NCBI GenBank assembly: GCA_030148005.1
Contig: JASBUI010000040.1
Span: forward strand, 62,001 to 126,000
DNA: 64,000 bases
Source: Paracoccaceae bacterium
GTDB lineage: Bacteria; Pseudomonadota; Alphaproteobacteria; Rhodobacterales; Rhodobacteraceae
Direction of reading: 5' to 3'
Every line of letters starts with the position of its first letter. Positions within the stretch are counted from its first letter, which is position 1. Under the pieces are notes generated by a model. The model saw only the letters and a list, made by a program, of their open reading frames with translations, had not been told where the DNA came from and made no database searches. Of this stretch, positions 33,490 to 43,447 are shown one piece after another. The position numbers and the translations under genes are program-made.

Positions 33490-35483
33490 CGGCCAGCTTT
33501 TCGCGCCGCACCTACATCGCCTGGGCGCTGGTTCTGGCGACGATTCTTTTGGGCCAGTTCGGCCGCGATCTGGCAGATGCCCTTGGAATGCGCTGGCTGA
33601 TCAAGTTTCCCAGCGCGTGGGTGATCCCGTTCAAGACATCCATTTCGCTGGCGATGAAATGGCTGGTCGAAGAGGCCGCAATCGGCGGGGTATCCTTTAC
33701 GGATGTCACGCGCGCGGTCGCATGGTTGATTGAACAGCCCTATCAGTTCGTGCTGTCGCTTTTGGCCGAAGGCTTTGTTGCCGGCGCGGGAAAAGAGGCG
33801 CAGACGGTTTTGCCGGCGGCAAGCTGGATCGCGGTGATCGCCGCGGTCGTTGCCCTTGGCCACTACTGCCGCGACTGGGCGCTGGCCGCGCTTGTCGGGG
33901 CATGTTTTGCCTATCTTGCCGTCTTTGGGCAGTGGAGCAGCGCGATGGTCACGCTGGCCTCTGTTCTGATCGCGGTGCCGATCGGGGCGGGCGGCGGGCT
34001 TTTGTTCGGGATCTGGGCCTATCGCCATCCGCGCGGCGAGCGGATGCTGATGCCGGTTCTTGACCTGATGCAGACCATTCCGATCTTTGCCTATCTGGTT
34101 CCGATCCTTTTCATGTTCGGCTTTGGCCCGGTTTCGGCGCTGGTGGCCACAATCATCTATGCCACGCCGCCCATGGTGCGCATCACCATACTGGCGCTGA
34201 AATCGGTGGACCCTGAACTCGTCGATTTTGGCCGCATGGCCGGAACCACCCGGCGCCAGCTTATGTGGCGCGTTCTGGTTCCGTCGGCGTCGCACAGCCT
34301 GATGGTGGGGGTCAATCAGGTCATCATGCTGACGCTGAACATGGTGATCATCGCATCCATGATCGGGGCGGGCGGACTTGGCTTTGACGTTCTGGCCGCG
34401 CTGCGGCGGCTGGATATCGGCGCCGGGTTCGAGGCGGGGATCGCCATCGTGGTTCTGGCCATTGCCGTCGACCGCCTAAGCCAGGCCTTTGCCGAGCGGA
34501 TGGGGCAGGTGCATTCGCACGCCAAACGCGGTGGCTGGCTTGAACGTCACAAGCGCACCGTGCTGGTGGTCGCGCTTTTGGTGGCGACATGGATCCTTGG
34601 CCGCTTTCTTCCGGCGCTGCAGGAATATCCCGAAGGCGCGACACTGACGACCGGCGCCTTCTGGAGCGATGTCGTCAAGTATCTCAACGTCAATTACTTT
34701 GACGTTTTCGAGGCGGTGAAAGTCTTTTTCCTCAACAACTTCCTTGTGCCGATCAAGAAGACCCTCTTGGGTATCCCATGGCCCTGGGCCATTGCAATGC
34801 TGGTGCTTTTGGGCGCGCGCGCAGGCGGGTGGCGGCTTGCACTTTTGTGCGGTGTCCTGTCGGGGCTGATTGCGGTCAGCGGCCTGTGGGCCAAGGCGAT
34901 GGTGACGGTCTATCTTTGCGGCGCTTCGGTCATTCTGGCGACGCTGATCGGCGTGCCTCTTGGCGTTCTGGCGGCGCTGAACTGGCGGGCCGGGACGGTG
35001 ATCGGTGTCTTCATCGATACGCTTCAGACCTTGCCAAGCTTCGTCTATCTCATCCCGGTCGTGATGCTTTTCAGGGTCGGTGATTTTACCGCCGTCGTGG
35101 CGATCGTCCTTTACGCGCTGGCGCCTGCGGTGCGCTATGCGGCGCATGGCATCCGGAACGTCAGTGCCGATCTGATCGAGGCTGGCACGGTTTCAGGCTG
35201 TACCCCGCGTCAGCTTTTGCGCCTTGTGCGGCTGCCGCTGGCCTTGCCTGAGATCATGCTTGGCATCAACCAGACCATCATGCTGGCGCTGTCGATGCTG
35301 GTGATCACGGCCCTTGTCGGCACGCGCGATCTTGGTCAGGAAGTCTATATCGCGCTGACCAAGGCCGATACCGGACGTGGCCTTGTTGCGGGTCTTGCCA
35401 TCGCCTTTATCGCAATCATTGCCGACCGGCTGGTCAATGCCGGCGCGCGCGGTGCGCGCCTGCGCTATGGGCTGGGGGCTTGA
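33486..35483 (+). CDS. Double-length glycine-betaine-type ABC permease
   Basis: A 665-residue permease that joins two BPD_transp_1 domains in one chain. Each half has the conserved loop: DFGRMAGTTRRQLMWRVLVP then LNMVIIASMIGAGGLGFDV in the first, and EAGTVSGCTPRQLLRLVRLP with LSMLVITALVGTRDLGQEV in the second. About 12 to 14 membrane spans. ProW is normally about 350 residues and dimerises; a fused form is known for TmoW and some choline transporters. It overlaps the ATPase gene by 4 bp and is followed after 3 bp by the kinase gene. Confidence 0.9.
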   Translation: MTASFSRRTYIAWALVLATILLGQFGRDLADALGMRWLIKFPSAWVIPFKTSISLAMKWLVEEAAIGGVSFTDVTRAVAWLIEQPYQFVLSLLAEGFVAGAGKEAQTVLPAASWIAVIAAVVALGHYCRDWALAALVGACFAYLAVFGQWSSAMVTLASVLIAVPIGAGGGLLFGIWAYRHPRGERMLMPVLDLMQTIPIFAYLVPILFMFGFGPVSALVATIIYATPPMVRITILALKSVDPELVDFGRMAGTTRRQLMWRVLVPSASHSLMVGVNQVIMLTLNMVIIASMIGAGGLGFDVLAALRRLDIGAGFEAGIAIVVLAIAVDRLSQAFAERMGQVHSHAKRGGWLERHKRTVLVVALLVATWILGRFLPALQEYPEGATLTTGAFWSDVVKYLNVNYFDVFEAVKVFFLNNFLVPIKKTLLGIPWPWAIAMLVLLGARAGGWRLALLCGVLSGLIAVSGLWAKAMVTVYLCGASVILATLIGVPLGVLAALNWRAGTVIGVFIDTLQTLPSFVYLIPVVMLFRVGDFTAVVAIVLYALAPAVRYAAHGIRNVSADLIEAGTVSGCTPRQLLRLVRLPLALPEIMLGINQTIMLALSMLVITALVGTRDLGQEVYIALTKADTGRGLVAGLAIAFIAIIADRLVNAGARGARLRYGLGA

Positions 35484-35486
35484 GCG

Positions 35487-36368
35487 ATGACAAAGCCTGA
35501 CACTCTGGCGCGTATTCGCAAGCTTCCGATCTGGAAGGGGGATATCACCGCCACGCCGCTGACCGGCGGGATCACCAACGTCAACTATCTGATCAGTGAT
35601 GGGGCCTCCAAATACGTGGTGCGGGTGGGAGATGACATCCCGCTGCATCAAGTGATGCGGTTCAATGAGCTGGCTGCATCGCGCGCGGCCCATGCCGCGG
35701 GGCTGTCGCCCGCAGTGGTGCATGCCTCGGGCGATATGACCGTGCTTGAGTACATCGAAAGCCGGACCCTGACAGAGGCGGATGTGCGCGCGCCTCAGAT
35801 GCTGCCGCGCATTCTGGATCTGGTAAAGACCTGCCACCGCGCCGTTCCGCGCCATCTGCGGGGTCCGGCGCTTGTCTTTTGGGTCTTTCATGTGATCCGC
35901 GACTATGCCGCAACGCTGGCCGAGCGGGGCAGTGCGCATGCAGCGCTGTTGCCAGAGCTTTTGCGCATCAGCGCAGAGCTTGAACAGGCCGCTGGCCCTT
36001 TTGACATGGTCTTTGGGCACAACGATCTTTTGTGCGGCAATTTTCTGGACGACGGACAACGCCTTTGGTTGATCGACTTTGACTACGCAGGTTTCAACAC
36101 GCCGCTCTTTGATCTGGGAGGGCTGGCCTCGAACAACGGGCTAAGCCCTGAGCAGGAAGACTGGATGCTTGAAACCTATTTCGAGCGTCCGGTCACCGGT
36201 GATCTGCGCCATCGCTACGGGGCGATGAAATGCGCGTCGCTCTTGCGCGAAACGATGTGGAGCATGGTTTCGGAAATCACCTCGGACATCGACTTTGACT
36301 ATGCGGCTTACACGGCCGGAAACCTCGCGCGTTTTCGCGCGGCGCACCAGACATTCAACGAAAGCTGA
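35487..36368 (+). CDS. Choline/ethanolamine kinase-like phosphotransferase
   Basis: A 293-residue kinase of the LicA/choline kinase branch of the APH fold. Catalytic GHNDLLCGN is at residues 177-185 and metal-binding DFDYAG at 197-203; the N-terminal ATP loop is PLTGGITNVNYLI. Such enzymes phosphorylate choline, ethanolamine or related hydroxyl compounds. It is transcribed with a betaine-type importer, a sarcosine/dimethylglycine dehydrogenase-like enzyme and an inositol-monophosphatase-like enzyme. Kinase plus phosphatase in one catabolic operon is unusual; the substrate is not known and need not be choline. It starts 3 bp after the permease stop. Confidence 0.82.
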   Translation: MTKPDTLARIRKLPIWKGDITATPLTGGITNVNYLISDGASKYVVRVGDDIPLHQVMRFNELAASRAAHAAGLSPAVVHASGDMTVLEYIESRTLTEADVRAPQMLPRILDLVKTCHRAVPRHLRGPALVFWVFHVIRDYAATLAERGSAHAALLPELLRISAELEQAAGPFDMVFGHNDLLCGNFLDDGQRLWLIDFDYAGFNTPLFDLGGLASNNGLSPEQEDWMLETYFERPVTGDLRHRYGAMKCASLLRETMWSMVSEITSDIDFDYAAYTAGNLARFRAAHQTFNES

Positions 36369-36376
36369 GAACCTTC

Positions 36377-38824
36377 ATGGCCCAACTTCCCTCGACCGCA
36401 AAGACCGTCATCATCGGTGGTGGCATCATCGGGTGTTCGACCGCCTACCATCTGGCCAAGCTTGGCTGGACAGATACGGTTCTTTTGGAGCGTAAAAAGC
36501 TGACATCGGGAACGACCTTTCACGCCGCCGGCCTTGTCGGGCAACTGAGATCGAACGCGAACATCACCCAGCTTTTGGGCTACTCCGTTGATCTTTATAA
36601 CAAACTTGAGGAAGAGACCGGCCTTGGTACCGGCTGGAAGATGAACGGCGGTTTGCGGCTGGCCTGTAATCAGGAACGCTGGACAGAGGTCAAGCGTCAG
36701 GCGACGACCGCGCATAGTTTCGGTCTGGAGATGGAGCTTTTGACCCCGTCGGAGGCGCAGGAGCTTTGGCCGCTGATGGATATATCCGACCTTGTCGGTG
36801 CCGCTTTCATGCCAACCGATGGTCAGGCAAACCCCTCTGACATCACACAGGCGCTGGCCAAGGGCGCACGCATGGCGGGGGCGTCGATCTTTGAGGATAC
36901 CAAGGTCACCGATATCGAGATTGAAGACGGAAAGATCCGCGCGGTGATTACCCAAGGCGGACGGATTGAATGTGAGAAGGTCATCTGTTGCGCGGGCCAG
37001 TGGACGCGGGACTTTGCAAAGCGTTTTGGCGTCAACGTGCCGCTGGTGTCGATGGAACATCAGTACATGGTGACAGAGCCGATCGCGGGCGTGACGCCGG
37101 GCCTTCCCACGCTGCGCGACCCAGACAGGTTGACCTATTACAAGGAAGAGGTCGGCGGGCTGGTCATGGGGGGATATGAACCCGATCCCATCGCATGGGC
37201 GACCAAGGGGATACCCAGCGGGTTTCACTATTCCCTTCTGGACAGCAACTTTGACCATTTCGAGCAGCTGATGGAGCTTGCGCTCGGCCGGGTTCCGGCG
37301 CTTGAGACGGCCGGTATCAAGACGCTGACGAACGGGCCCGAAAGTTTTACGCCGGACGGCAATTTCATCATTGGCGAGGCGCCCGAGCTTCGAAACTTTT
37401 ACGTGGGCGCAGGCTTTAACGCCTTTGGAATTGCCGCAGGCGGCGGCGCGGGCATGGCGCTGGCCGAATGGGCCCACAAAGGAGAGCCGCCTTTCGATCT
37501 GTGGTCGGCGGATATCCGGCGCTTTGGGCGGCCGCATTTCGACACCGACTGGGTGCGCGCGCGCACGTCCGAGGCTTACGGCAAGCACTATACAATGGCC
37601 TGGCCGCATGAAGAGCACAGCAGCGGCAGGCCCTGCCGCAAGTCCCCGCTTTATGACGTTCTGGCCGAGGCGGGCGCGTCCTTTGGGGAAAAGCTGGGCT
37701 GGGAGCGGCCCAATTGGTTTGCCGATGCCGCCAAGGGCGAGACGCCAAAGGATGTGTACAGCTTTGGGCGCCAGAACTGGTTTGAGGCGGTCGGCCGCGA
37801 ACATAAAGCGGCGCGCGAGGCAGCGGCGCTTTTCGATCAGACGTCGTTTTCGAAATTCGCGCTGAAGGGGCCGGATGCGCTGGCGGCGCTGAACTGGATC
37901 TGCGCGAACAACGTCGACAAGCCCGTTGGCGCGCTAACCTACACGCAGATGCTGAATGATCGCGGCGGGATCGAATGTGATCTGACCGTCGGGCGGGTGG
38001 CAAGCGATGAGTTCTACATCGTCACCGGCACCGGATTTGCGACGCATGACTTTAACTGGATCAGCCGCAATATCCCCGCGGGTATGAACTGTCAGCTTTT
38101 TGACATCACCTCTTCGAACTCGGTTCTGTCGCTCATGGGGCCGAACGCCCGTAGCATCCTGCAAAAAGTTACGAACGATGACGTCAGCGGCGAGGCGTTC
38201 AAGTTCGGAATGATCCGCACCATCGGCATCGCGGGCTGCCCGGTTCAGGCGCTGCGCGTCACATATGTGGGAGAGCTTGGGTGGGAGCTTCATCTGCCGG
38301 TCGAGTATGCGCAAACGGTCTATGCCGCGATCATGAAGGCGGGGCGCGGTGAGGGGCTGATTAACGCAGGTTACCGTGCGATTGAATCGCTGCGCCTTGA
38401 AAAAGGCTATCGGGCCTGGGGCTCTGACATCGGGCCTGATCACACGCCGCAGGAATCCGGGCTGGGCTGGGCGGTCAAGCTGGGAACGGACATTGATTTC
38501 CGGGGTCGCGCCGCGGCCGAGGCCCAAAAGGCGGCAGGCGTCAAAAAGCGGCTGGCGTGTTTCACGGTCGATCCTGACGTCGTGCTGGTGGGGCGTGAGA
38601 CGATCTACCGAAACGGCAAAAGGGTCGGCTGGCTAACCTCGGGCGGGTATGGATATAGCGTCGGGCGGTCGATCGGATACGGGTATGTGCGCGATGCGCA
38701 AGGCGTAAGCGCCGATTTCGTGGCCTCGGGCGACTATCAGCTTGAGGTCGCGACCCAGAGGGTTCCGGCGCAAGTGCATATGCAGCCGCTTTATGATCCC
38801 AAGATGCTGCGGGTCAAGGTGTAG
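36377..38824 (+). CDS. Sarcosine/dimethylglycine dehydrogenase-like FAD-GcvT protein
   Basis: An 815-residue enzyme. The N-terminal FAD domain starts VIIGGGIIGCSTAYHLAKLG (about residues 11-30), followed by TTFHAAGLVGQLRS, where the histidine is the likely covalent FAD site of this family. The middle FAO_M domain and a C-terminal GcvT (aminomethyltransferase) domain with GcvT_C follow, including ESLRLEKGYRAWGSDIGPDHTPQESGL. This architecture oxidises N-methyl groups of sarcosine or dimethylglycine and hands the one-carbon unit to tetrahydrofolate. ATG at 36377 lies 8 bp after the kinase stop. Substrate specificity cannot be read from the sequence. Confidence 0.87.
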   Translation: MAQLPSTAKTVIIGGGIIGCSTAYHLAKLGWTDTVLLERKKLTSGTTFHAAGLVGQLRSNANITQLLGYSVDLYNKLEEETGLGTGWKMNGGLRLACNQERWTEVKRQATTAHSFGLEMELLTPSEAQELWPLMDISDLVGAAFMPTDGQANPSDITQALAKGARMAGASIFEDTKVTDIEIEDGKIRAVITQGGRIECEKVICCAGQWTRDFAKRFGVNVPLVSMEHQYMVTEPIAGVTPGLPTLRDPDRLTYYKEEVGGLVMGGYEPDPIAWATKGIPSGFHYSLLDSNFDHFEQLMELALGRVPALETAGIKTLTNGPESFTPDGNFIIGEAPELRNFYVGAGFNAFGIAAGGGAGMALAEWAHKGEPPFDLWSADIRRFGRPHFDTDWVRARTSEAYGKHYTMAWPHEEHSSGRPCRKSPLYDVLAEAGASFGEKLGWERPNWFADAAKGETPKDVYSFGRQNWFEAVGREHKAAREAAALFDQTSFSKFALKGPDALAALNWICANNVDKPVGALTYTQMLNDRGGIECDLTVGRVASDEFYIVTGTGFATHDFNWISRNIPAGMNCQLFDITSSNSVLSLMGPNARSILQKVTNDDVSGEAFKFGMIRTIGIAGCPVQALRVTYVGELGWELHLPVEYAQTVYAAIMKAGRGEGLINAGYRAIESLRLEKGYRAWGSDIGPDHTPQESGLGWAVKLGTDIDFRGRAAAEAQKAAGVKKRLACFTVDPDVVLVGRETIYRNGKRVGWLTSGGYGYSVGRSIGYGYVRDAQGVSADFVASGDYQLEVATQRVPAQVHMQPLYDPKMLRVKV

Positions 38825-38897
38825 CCATGGCCGCCAATATGCTTCCTTGGGCGCCCCATTTTCAATGCCGCTTTGGGCGACTGCGCGCGGCGGCGCC

Positions 38898-39665
38898 ATG
38901 ACCCACATTTCCGATTTCATCAAACACGCCGAAGCAATGGCCCGGATCGCGTCAGAGGTGGCGATGCGCCACTTTCGGGGCGGGTTGGAAATAGAGTTCA
39001 AGTCTGACGAAAGCCCGGTGACGCAAGCAGATAGGGCGGTTGAGGCCGCGGTGCGCGAGTACTTGGCCAAGCATTTTCCCGATCACGGCATCTTTGGCGA
39101 AGAAGAAGGGGCGAAAGGCGTCGATCAGCGGCACCTTTGGGTGATAGATCCAATCGACGGGACAAGATCGTTTCTGTCAAGTCATCCGCTTTTTGGGTTT
39201 CTGCTGGCGCTTCTCGAAGACGGCCTTCCCCGGATTGGCCTTGTGGCGATGCCTGCCTTGGGCGAGGTTTTTGTCGGCGGCCCGGGGGGCGCCGCGCTGA
39301 ACGGCAAGGCGATTGCGACGTCAGGCATTCAAGAGCTGAAGAAGGCGGTTCTTTACGTGAACGAAGCGGAAAAGATCCTGCAGGATCAACCGGATGCCTT
39401 TGTCAGGCTTACACATTCGGGCCAAACGCGCCGGTTCGGTTATGACTGTTACCCCCATGCGCTTTTGTCCGCCGGTTTTGTCGATGCGGTGGTGGATTTT
39501 GATCTGAAACCCTACGACTTTCTACCCGTGGCCGCGCTTGTCGAGGCGGCGGGCGGGGTGATAACCGACTGGTCGGGGCGTCCGTTGACCTTGTATTCCG
39601 ACGGCCGCGTTGTTGCGGCAGCGACGCCCGAACTGCACCACGAGTTGCTTGAGCTTCTGACCTGA
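38898..39665 (+). CDS. Inositol-monophosphatase-family phosphatase (HisN/CysQ-like)
   Basis: A 255-residue Mg2+-dependent phosphatase. Metal-binding motifs GEEEG (67-71) and DPIDGTRSF (84-92), together with the C-terminal DFDLKPYDFLPVAAL region that supplies the last metal ligand, are present. Family members hydrolyse inositol phosphate, histidinol phosphate, PAP or sugar phosphates. ATG at 38898 is chosen as MTHISDFIKHAEAMARIA matches family starts; an earlier in-frame ATG lies at about 38865. It is the last gene of the quaternary-amine operon (74 bp after the dehydrogenase) and converges on the chemoreceptor. It may act on the product of the operon's kinase, or be a separate HisN-like function. 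Confidence 0.85.
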   Translation: MTHISDFIKHAEAMARIASEVAMRHFRGGLEIEFKSDESPVTQADRAVEAAVREYLAKHFPDHGIFGEEEGAKGVDQRHLWVIDPIDGTRSFLSSHPLFGFLLALLEDGLPRIGLVAMPALGEVFVGGPGGAALNGKAIATSGIQELKKAVLYVNEAEKILQDQPDAFVRLTHSGQTRRFGYDCYPHALLSAGFVDAVVDFDLKPYDFLPVAALVEAAGGVITDWSGRPLTLYSDGRVVAAATPELHHELLELLT

Positions 39666-39696
39666 CACCCCCACCTGATTTGTGCGCCAAAGGCCT

Positions 39697-42693
39697 TTAG
39701 GCGGCGTCTGCTCCCTTGTTGCGCAGGCGCGTTCTTTCGACGGCGGATGTTTCGTCCTTGGCGATCTGGTACTTTCCGACGACGCTGGTCAGGGCTTCGG
39801 CCTTGACCCGTAGCGAATGGCTTGCCCGGTTGGTGGCTTCAAACTTTTCAGCGTTCTGTCTTGTAACCCGGTCGAGGTCGGCAACTGAAAGGTTGATATC
39901 GTCAAGGTTGACGGACTGTTCGTGGGATGCTGCGGCGATTTCGGTCGCGTGCTTGGTTATCTCGGAAATTGAGGCCAGAATTTTGTCCAGCGCGGTTCCG
40001 GCCTCACCTACCAGATCGACGCCGCGGCTGACGTGTTCACCGCTTGAAGAGATCAGGTCATTGATTTCCCGCGCCGCTTCGGATGAACGCTGCGCCAGCG
40101 CGCGCACTTCGGTTGCGACTACCGCAAAGCCTCGCCCCGCTTCGCCCGCACGGGCCGCCTCGACGCCGGCATTGAGGGCAAGAAGATTGGTTTGAAAGGC
40201 GATGTTTTCAATCAGCGACACGATCGATGAGATTTGTGCAGATGACTGCGCGATCAGGCTCATCGCTTCGACCGCCTCGGCAACGACCGCGCCGCTTTTT
40301 TCCGCGTCTTCCTTGGCGTTGGACACCACCGTGCTGGCCTGTGAGGCGCCCTTGGCGGTTGAACGGATGTTGGTTGTCAGCGCATCGAGGGATGTCGCGG
40401 CCTGCTGAAGCGTGCGCGCCTGATTTTCGGCCCGCTTTGACAGATCGTCAGATGAGGCGCTGATGCCCTCGCTTTCGCATCGTATCTCGCCAGAGGTTTG
40501 CACGACGCTTTGCATGGCCTCAAGCAGCTTTCTGATCGATGCGTTAAAGTCGGTGCGCAATTGTTCGTATTCCGGCGCGAACCTTGTGTCGATCGAGGTG
40601 GTCATGTTGCCTTCGGACAGTTGTTGCAGCGCGCTTCGCAAGGCTTCGACAACCTGGTTCTGAGCCGTTTCCATTTCCGCGCGCTTGATCGCGGCAGCGC
40701 GCAACCTTCGCTGAGAGACGCTGACGTCATTGCCGATCATCACGACTTTCAAGGCGGTCCCGCTGCTGTCGAAAACGGCCGAGAACCCGCCTTCGACCCA
40801 GCTGTCGCCCAAGCCGTCGCCGCGCACCAGGAACCGGCCGTGTACAGATTCGCCGCTTAGGACATTTGCCCAAAGCGTGCCGTCACCTTCGACCTTCGCG
40901 GGGTCAAAAACGAAAAGCTGTTCTGCACGAAGCCCTGAAATTTCGGATGCGGGCTTGCCAATCGCGTCAGCAAAATTGCTGTTTGCCGTTGTGGCAATGC
41001 CGTCGATGCCAAACTCAACCACGGTTTGCTGGCGGTCGATGGTTGTCAGGATGGCGTCGTTCATAAACTCGGCCGTGACATCCTTCCATTCAACCACGGC
41101 GCCGATCAGTTCGTTCTTTGCGTTGGTGACTGTCTTGATATCCAGCTTCATCCGCGCGCCGCCAAGCGTCATGTCCAGCGTTTGATGGCCTGCGCCGTGA
41201 TCTTCCAGCAGGGCCTGAAGCTTGTCCGGATCGCGCGTGAGGTGATCAAGGCCCTTGCCGACCAACTGCTGGGCGTCAAACTCAGTCTGAAACTTGCGAA
41301 ACTCGGTTTGATGGGACGACAAGAGATCGTGCACAGCCTGGTTTGCATAGGCAACCCGGCTGTCGCGATCGATGATCATCAATGCCGCAGAGGATCCTTC
41401 AAAGGCGGCGCCCTTGAACATGGCGTCAACGGTAAGCGCTTCGGCCGATGAAAGTGAGCCGCGGAACTGTTCCAGAACATCGGCAATATCGCCGATCTCA
41501 TCGCCGCGCCCCGTCGCAGGTATCGCTGATTTGAAGTCGCCGGATGCGACGCGCTGCATGGCAGAGCCAACGGCCATCAACGGCCCGCTTACATTGCGCG
41601 CAACTATAAGTCCGATCAGGGCGACGACCGCCATCAGGGCGCTTCCCTGAAACAGCATTGTCCGCTTGAGCGCCAGCGCGTCTGAGTAAACCTCAGCGCT
41701 GTTTTGCTGGGCAACGACTGCCCAGTTTGCCCCGTAGAAACCCAGCGGGCCAAAAGCGGTCAGTATCTCTGTTCCATCCTGCCCAACGGCGGGCATAACT
41801 CCAACGCGCCCTTCAAGGGCGGCGGAAACCGGCTCGGAACTCATCGGGACGCTTGTCTGGCCCTCTTCGTGCATCGTTTCGCTGGCGCTGCGCAGCATGC
41901 GGTCCGACCCGACAGAATAGACCGCCCCAGAGCTTCCCAGCCCGGCTTGCGAGCGCTCAATCTCGGCAAAGGCACTTTGGGTGATCCGAACCGCGATGAA
42001 CCCAAGCAGGGCGCCGTTAGAGGCGCGGATCGGGGCGGCCATGAAGGCCGAACGGGCCCCGCCGGCCGGTTCATATGGGGTAAAGTCCTGAAACAGAAAC
42101 TCTTCGGTTTCGGCCGCAACGGCGCGTTTGAAGATTGCCGCGAAACCGGATGGCGGGCCGCCGGGTGCGGCCAGATCTGTTCCCAGATCGGCGTTCTTCA
42201 TGACCGAGTACATCACCTTGCCTTCGGCATCGGTAATGTAGAGATCGGCGAACCTGTTGCTTTTGGCCACCGCACGGTAAAACGGGTGATACTTTCGGTG
42301 GGCGCGGTTGTAACCGTCGCGACTTTCGTCAAACTCAAAGTCCTGTTTGCGCCCCTGCGGGTGGGGGTTGTTGGCGATGTACCTTGTTTGCAGGTCGGTA
42401 ACCTTGTCCCCGGGCAGCGCTTCCCAAGCGCCGGTGAACTGGGTGACGGCGGTTCGCGCGACGGGGCTAATCGATTGAGAGATTACACTGATGCGTTTTG
42501 CGTTTAGAAGGCTGAACAAGGCGTCACGACGGGCATTCAGGACATTCTGAAGCCGCGACTGGCCCTGATCGGTCAGGATGGTGCGCGCCGAGGAATAGGC
42601 GAGAAAGGCCATCATTCCCAAGGTCAGCGCGCAAAGCGACATCAGAACAAGCGGTAGCTTGACCGATATGCGCATCTTGCGAAATCTTCTCAT
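39697..42693 (-). CDS. Methyl-accepting chemotaxis protein with Cache, HAMP and PAS domains
   Basis: A 998-residue receptor. A first membrane span (about residues 14-37) precedes a large periplasmic sensor (to about 345) of dCache type ([32 protein letters not shown]), a second span (about 350-372), HAMP ([16 protein letters not shown]), two PAS regions (about 425-660; [20 protein letters not shown] and [20 protein letters not shown]), another HAMP-like stretch, and the methyl-accepting domain with the hairpin tip [23 protein letters not shown] at 42693 (GGCGGG before it) is favoured over 42723. No che genes are nearby. It converges on the phosphatase gene. Ligand unknown; neighbouring amine transport genes make an amine ligand plausible. 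Confidence 0.88.
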   Translation of the reverse strand: MRRFRKMRISVKLPLVLMSLCALTLGMMAFLAYSSARTILTDQGQSRLQNVLNARRDALFSLLNAKRISVISQSISPVARTAVTQFTGAWEALPGDKVTDLQTRYIANNPHPQGRKQDFEFDESRDGYNRAHRKYHPFYRAVAKSNRFADLYITDAEGKVMYSVMKNADLGTDLAAPGGPPSGFAAIFKRAVAAETEEFLFQDFTPYEPAGGARSAFMAAPIRASNGALLGFIAVRITQSAFAEIERSQAGLGSSGAVYSVGSDRMLRSASETMHEEGQTSVPMSSEPVSAALEGRVGVMPAVGQDGTEILTAFGPLGFYGANWAVVAQQNSAEVYSDALALKRTMLFQGSALMAVVALIGLIVARNVSGPLMAVGSAMQRVASGDFKSAIPATGRGDEIGDIADVLEQFRGSLSSAEALTVDAMFKGAAFEGSSAALMIIDRDSRVAYANQAVHDLLSSHQTEFRKFQTEFDAQQLVGKGLDHLTRDPDKLQALLEDHGAGHQTLDMTLGGARMKLDIKTVTNAKNELIGAVVEWKDVTAEFMNDAILTTIDRQQTVVEFGIDGIATTANSNFADAIGKPASEISGLRAEQLFVFDPAKVEGDGTLWANVLSGESVHGRFLVRGDGLGDSWVEGGFSAVFDSSGTALKVVMIGNDVSVSQRRLRAAAIKRAEMETAQNQVVEALRSALQQLSEGNMTTSIDTRFAPEYEQLRTDFNASIRKLLEAMQSVVQTSGEIRCESEGISASSDDLSKRAENQARTLQQAATSLDALTTNIRSTAKGASQASTVVSNAKEDAEKSGAVVAEAVEAMSLIAQSSAQISSIVSLIENIAFQTNLLALNAGVEAARAGEAGRGFAVVATEVRALAQRSSEAAREINDLISSSGEHVSRGVDLVGEAGTALDKILASISEITKHATEIAAASHEQSVNLDDINLSVADLDRVTRQNAEKFEATNRASHSLRVKAEALTSVVGKYQIAKDETSAVERTRLRNKGADAA

Positions 42694-42752
42694 CGTTTTC
42701 CCGCCGCTTGCCGATTTTGGCATCAGCTAACAGGTCAGCGATAAAATTTTGA

Positions 42753-43385
42753 TTAAGACCGGCAAGCAGCAGGCGCGCGCGCGGGCGCGTCGCCCTTGGC
42801 CCACTTTGGATACTTCTGCATGATGCCTGCAAAGCGTTCAGAGGCCAGAAAGCGTTCCAGCCAAGGTTTCAGGTTCGGCCATGGCTGATCATCGAACCAG
42901 GGCTTGTCGATAAAGGCGAACTGGCGCACGAAGGGCAGGATCGCATAGTCGGCGATGGTTGCGTCGCGAAAGATCCATGTGCCAATGGTCGCATCAAGCT
43001 CGGCCAGAAAGTCGGCCGCGATCTGGCGTTGCTGGGCGGGATCAACGCCGGGATAGCGCGTTGCGTATTTGGTGCGGTCCAGCGCGTCCTTGAAGGGCCC
43101 ATCGGCACGCTCAATCCAGCGCCAGCCTTCATCCGGCATTGTCAGCCAACCTTCGGGATCGGCGCGTTTGAGCGCCCAGATCATGATGTCGAGGCTTTCG
43201 TCGATCACAGTCTCCCCGTCGACAAGGCAAGGGACGGTCTTGCTGGGCGAGGCGGCAAGGAATTCCGGCGCCTTGTCGCGCAGGACAACTTCGCGCAGTT
43301 CAACACTTTGACCGGCAGAAGCCAGAGCAAGGCGCGCGCGCATCGCGTAGGGGCAGCGGCGGAATGAGTACAATACGGGTGTCAT
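42753..43385 (-). CDS. Glutathione S-transferase family protein
   Basis: A 210-residue protein with a thioredoxin-like N-terminal domain (PVLYSFRRCPYAMRARLAL; the CPYA cysteine at about residue 11) and a GST C-terminal helical domain. The SKTVPCLVDGETVIDESLDI segment holds the cis-proline and glutathione gamma-glutamyl binding residues (E-S). This is a beta/omega-like bacterial GST. ATG at 43385; an upstream TTG at 43394 is less likely. Probably a single gene between the chemoreceptor and the aminotransferase. Substrate unknown. Confidence 0.88.
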   Translation of the reverse strand: MTPVLYSFRRCPYAMRARLALASAGQSVELREVVLRDKAPEFLAASPSKTVPCLVDGETVIDESLDIMIWALKRADPEGWLTMPDEGWRWIERADGPFKDALDRTKYATRYPGVDPAQQRQIAADFLAELDATIGTWIFRDATIADYAILPFVRQFAFIDKPWFDDQPWPNLKPWLERFLASERFAGIMQKYPKWAKGDAPARAPAACRS

Positions 43386-43447
43386 GGCGGCCAAGGTTAA
43401 ACCGCCCCGCGCGCCCCGGCAAGAAGGCCGGGGCAGGGCGCAGGCGC

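Noticed and set aside
31416-35483. Calling the importer TmoXVW (trimethylamine N-oxide)
   Set aside because: The fused permease fits, but tmm, tdm and the methylamine genes that normally accompany it are absent; only the family is claimed.
36308-37804. 498-codon minus-strand frame
   Set aside because: Antisense shadow of the dehydrogenase gene, with Arg/Pro/His-rich sequence typical of such shadows.
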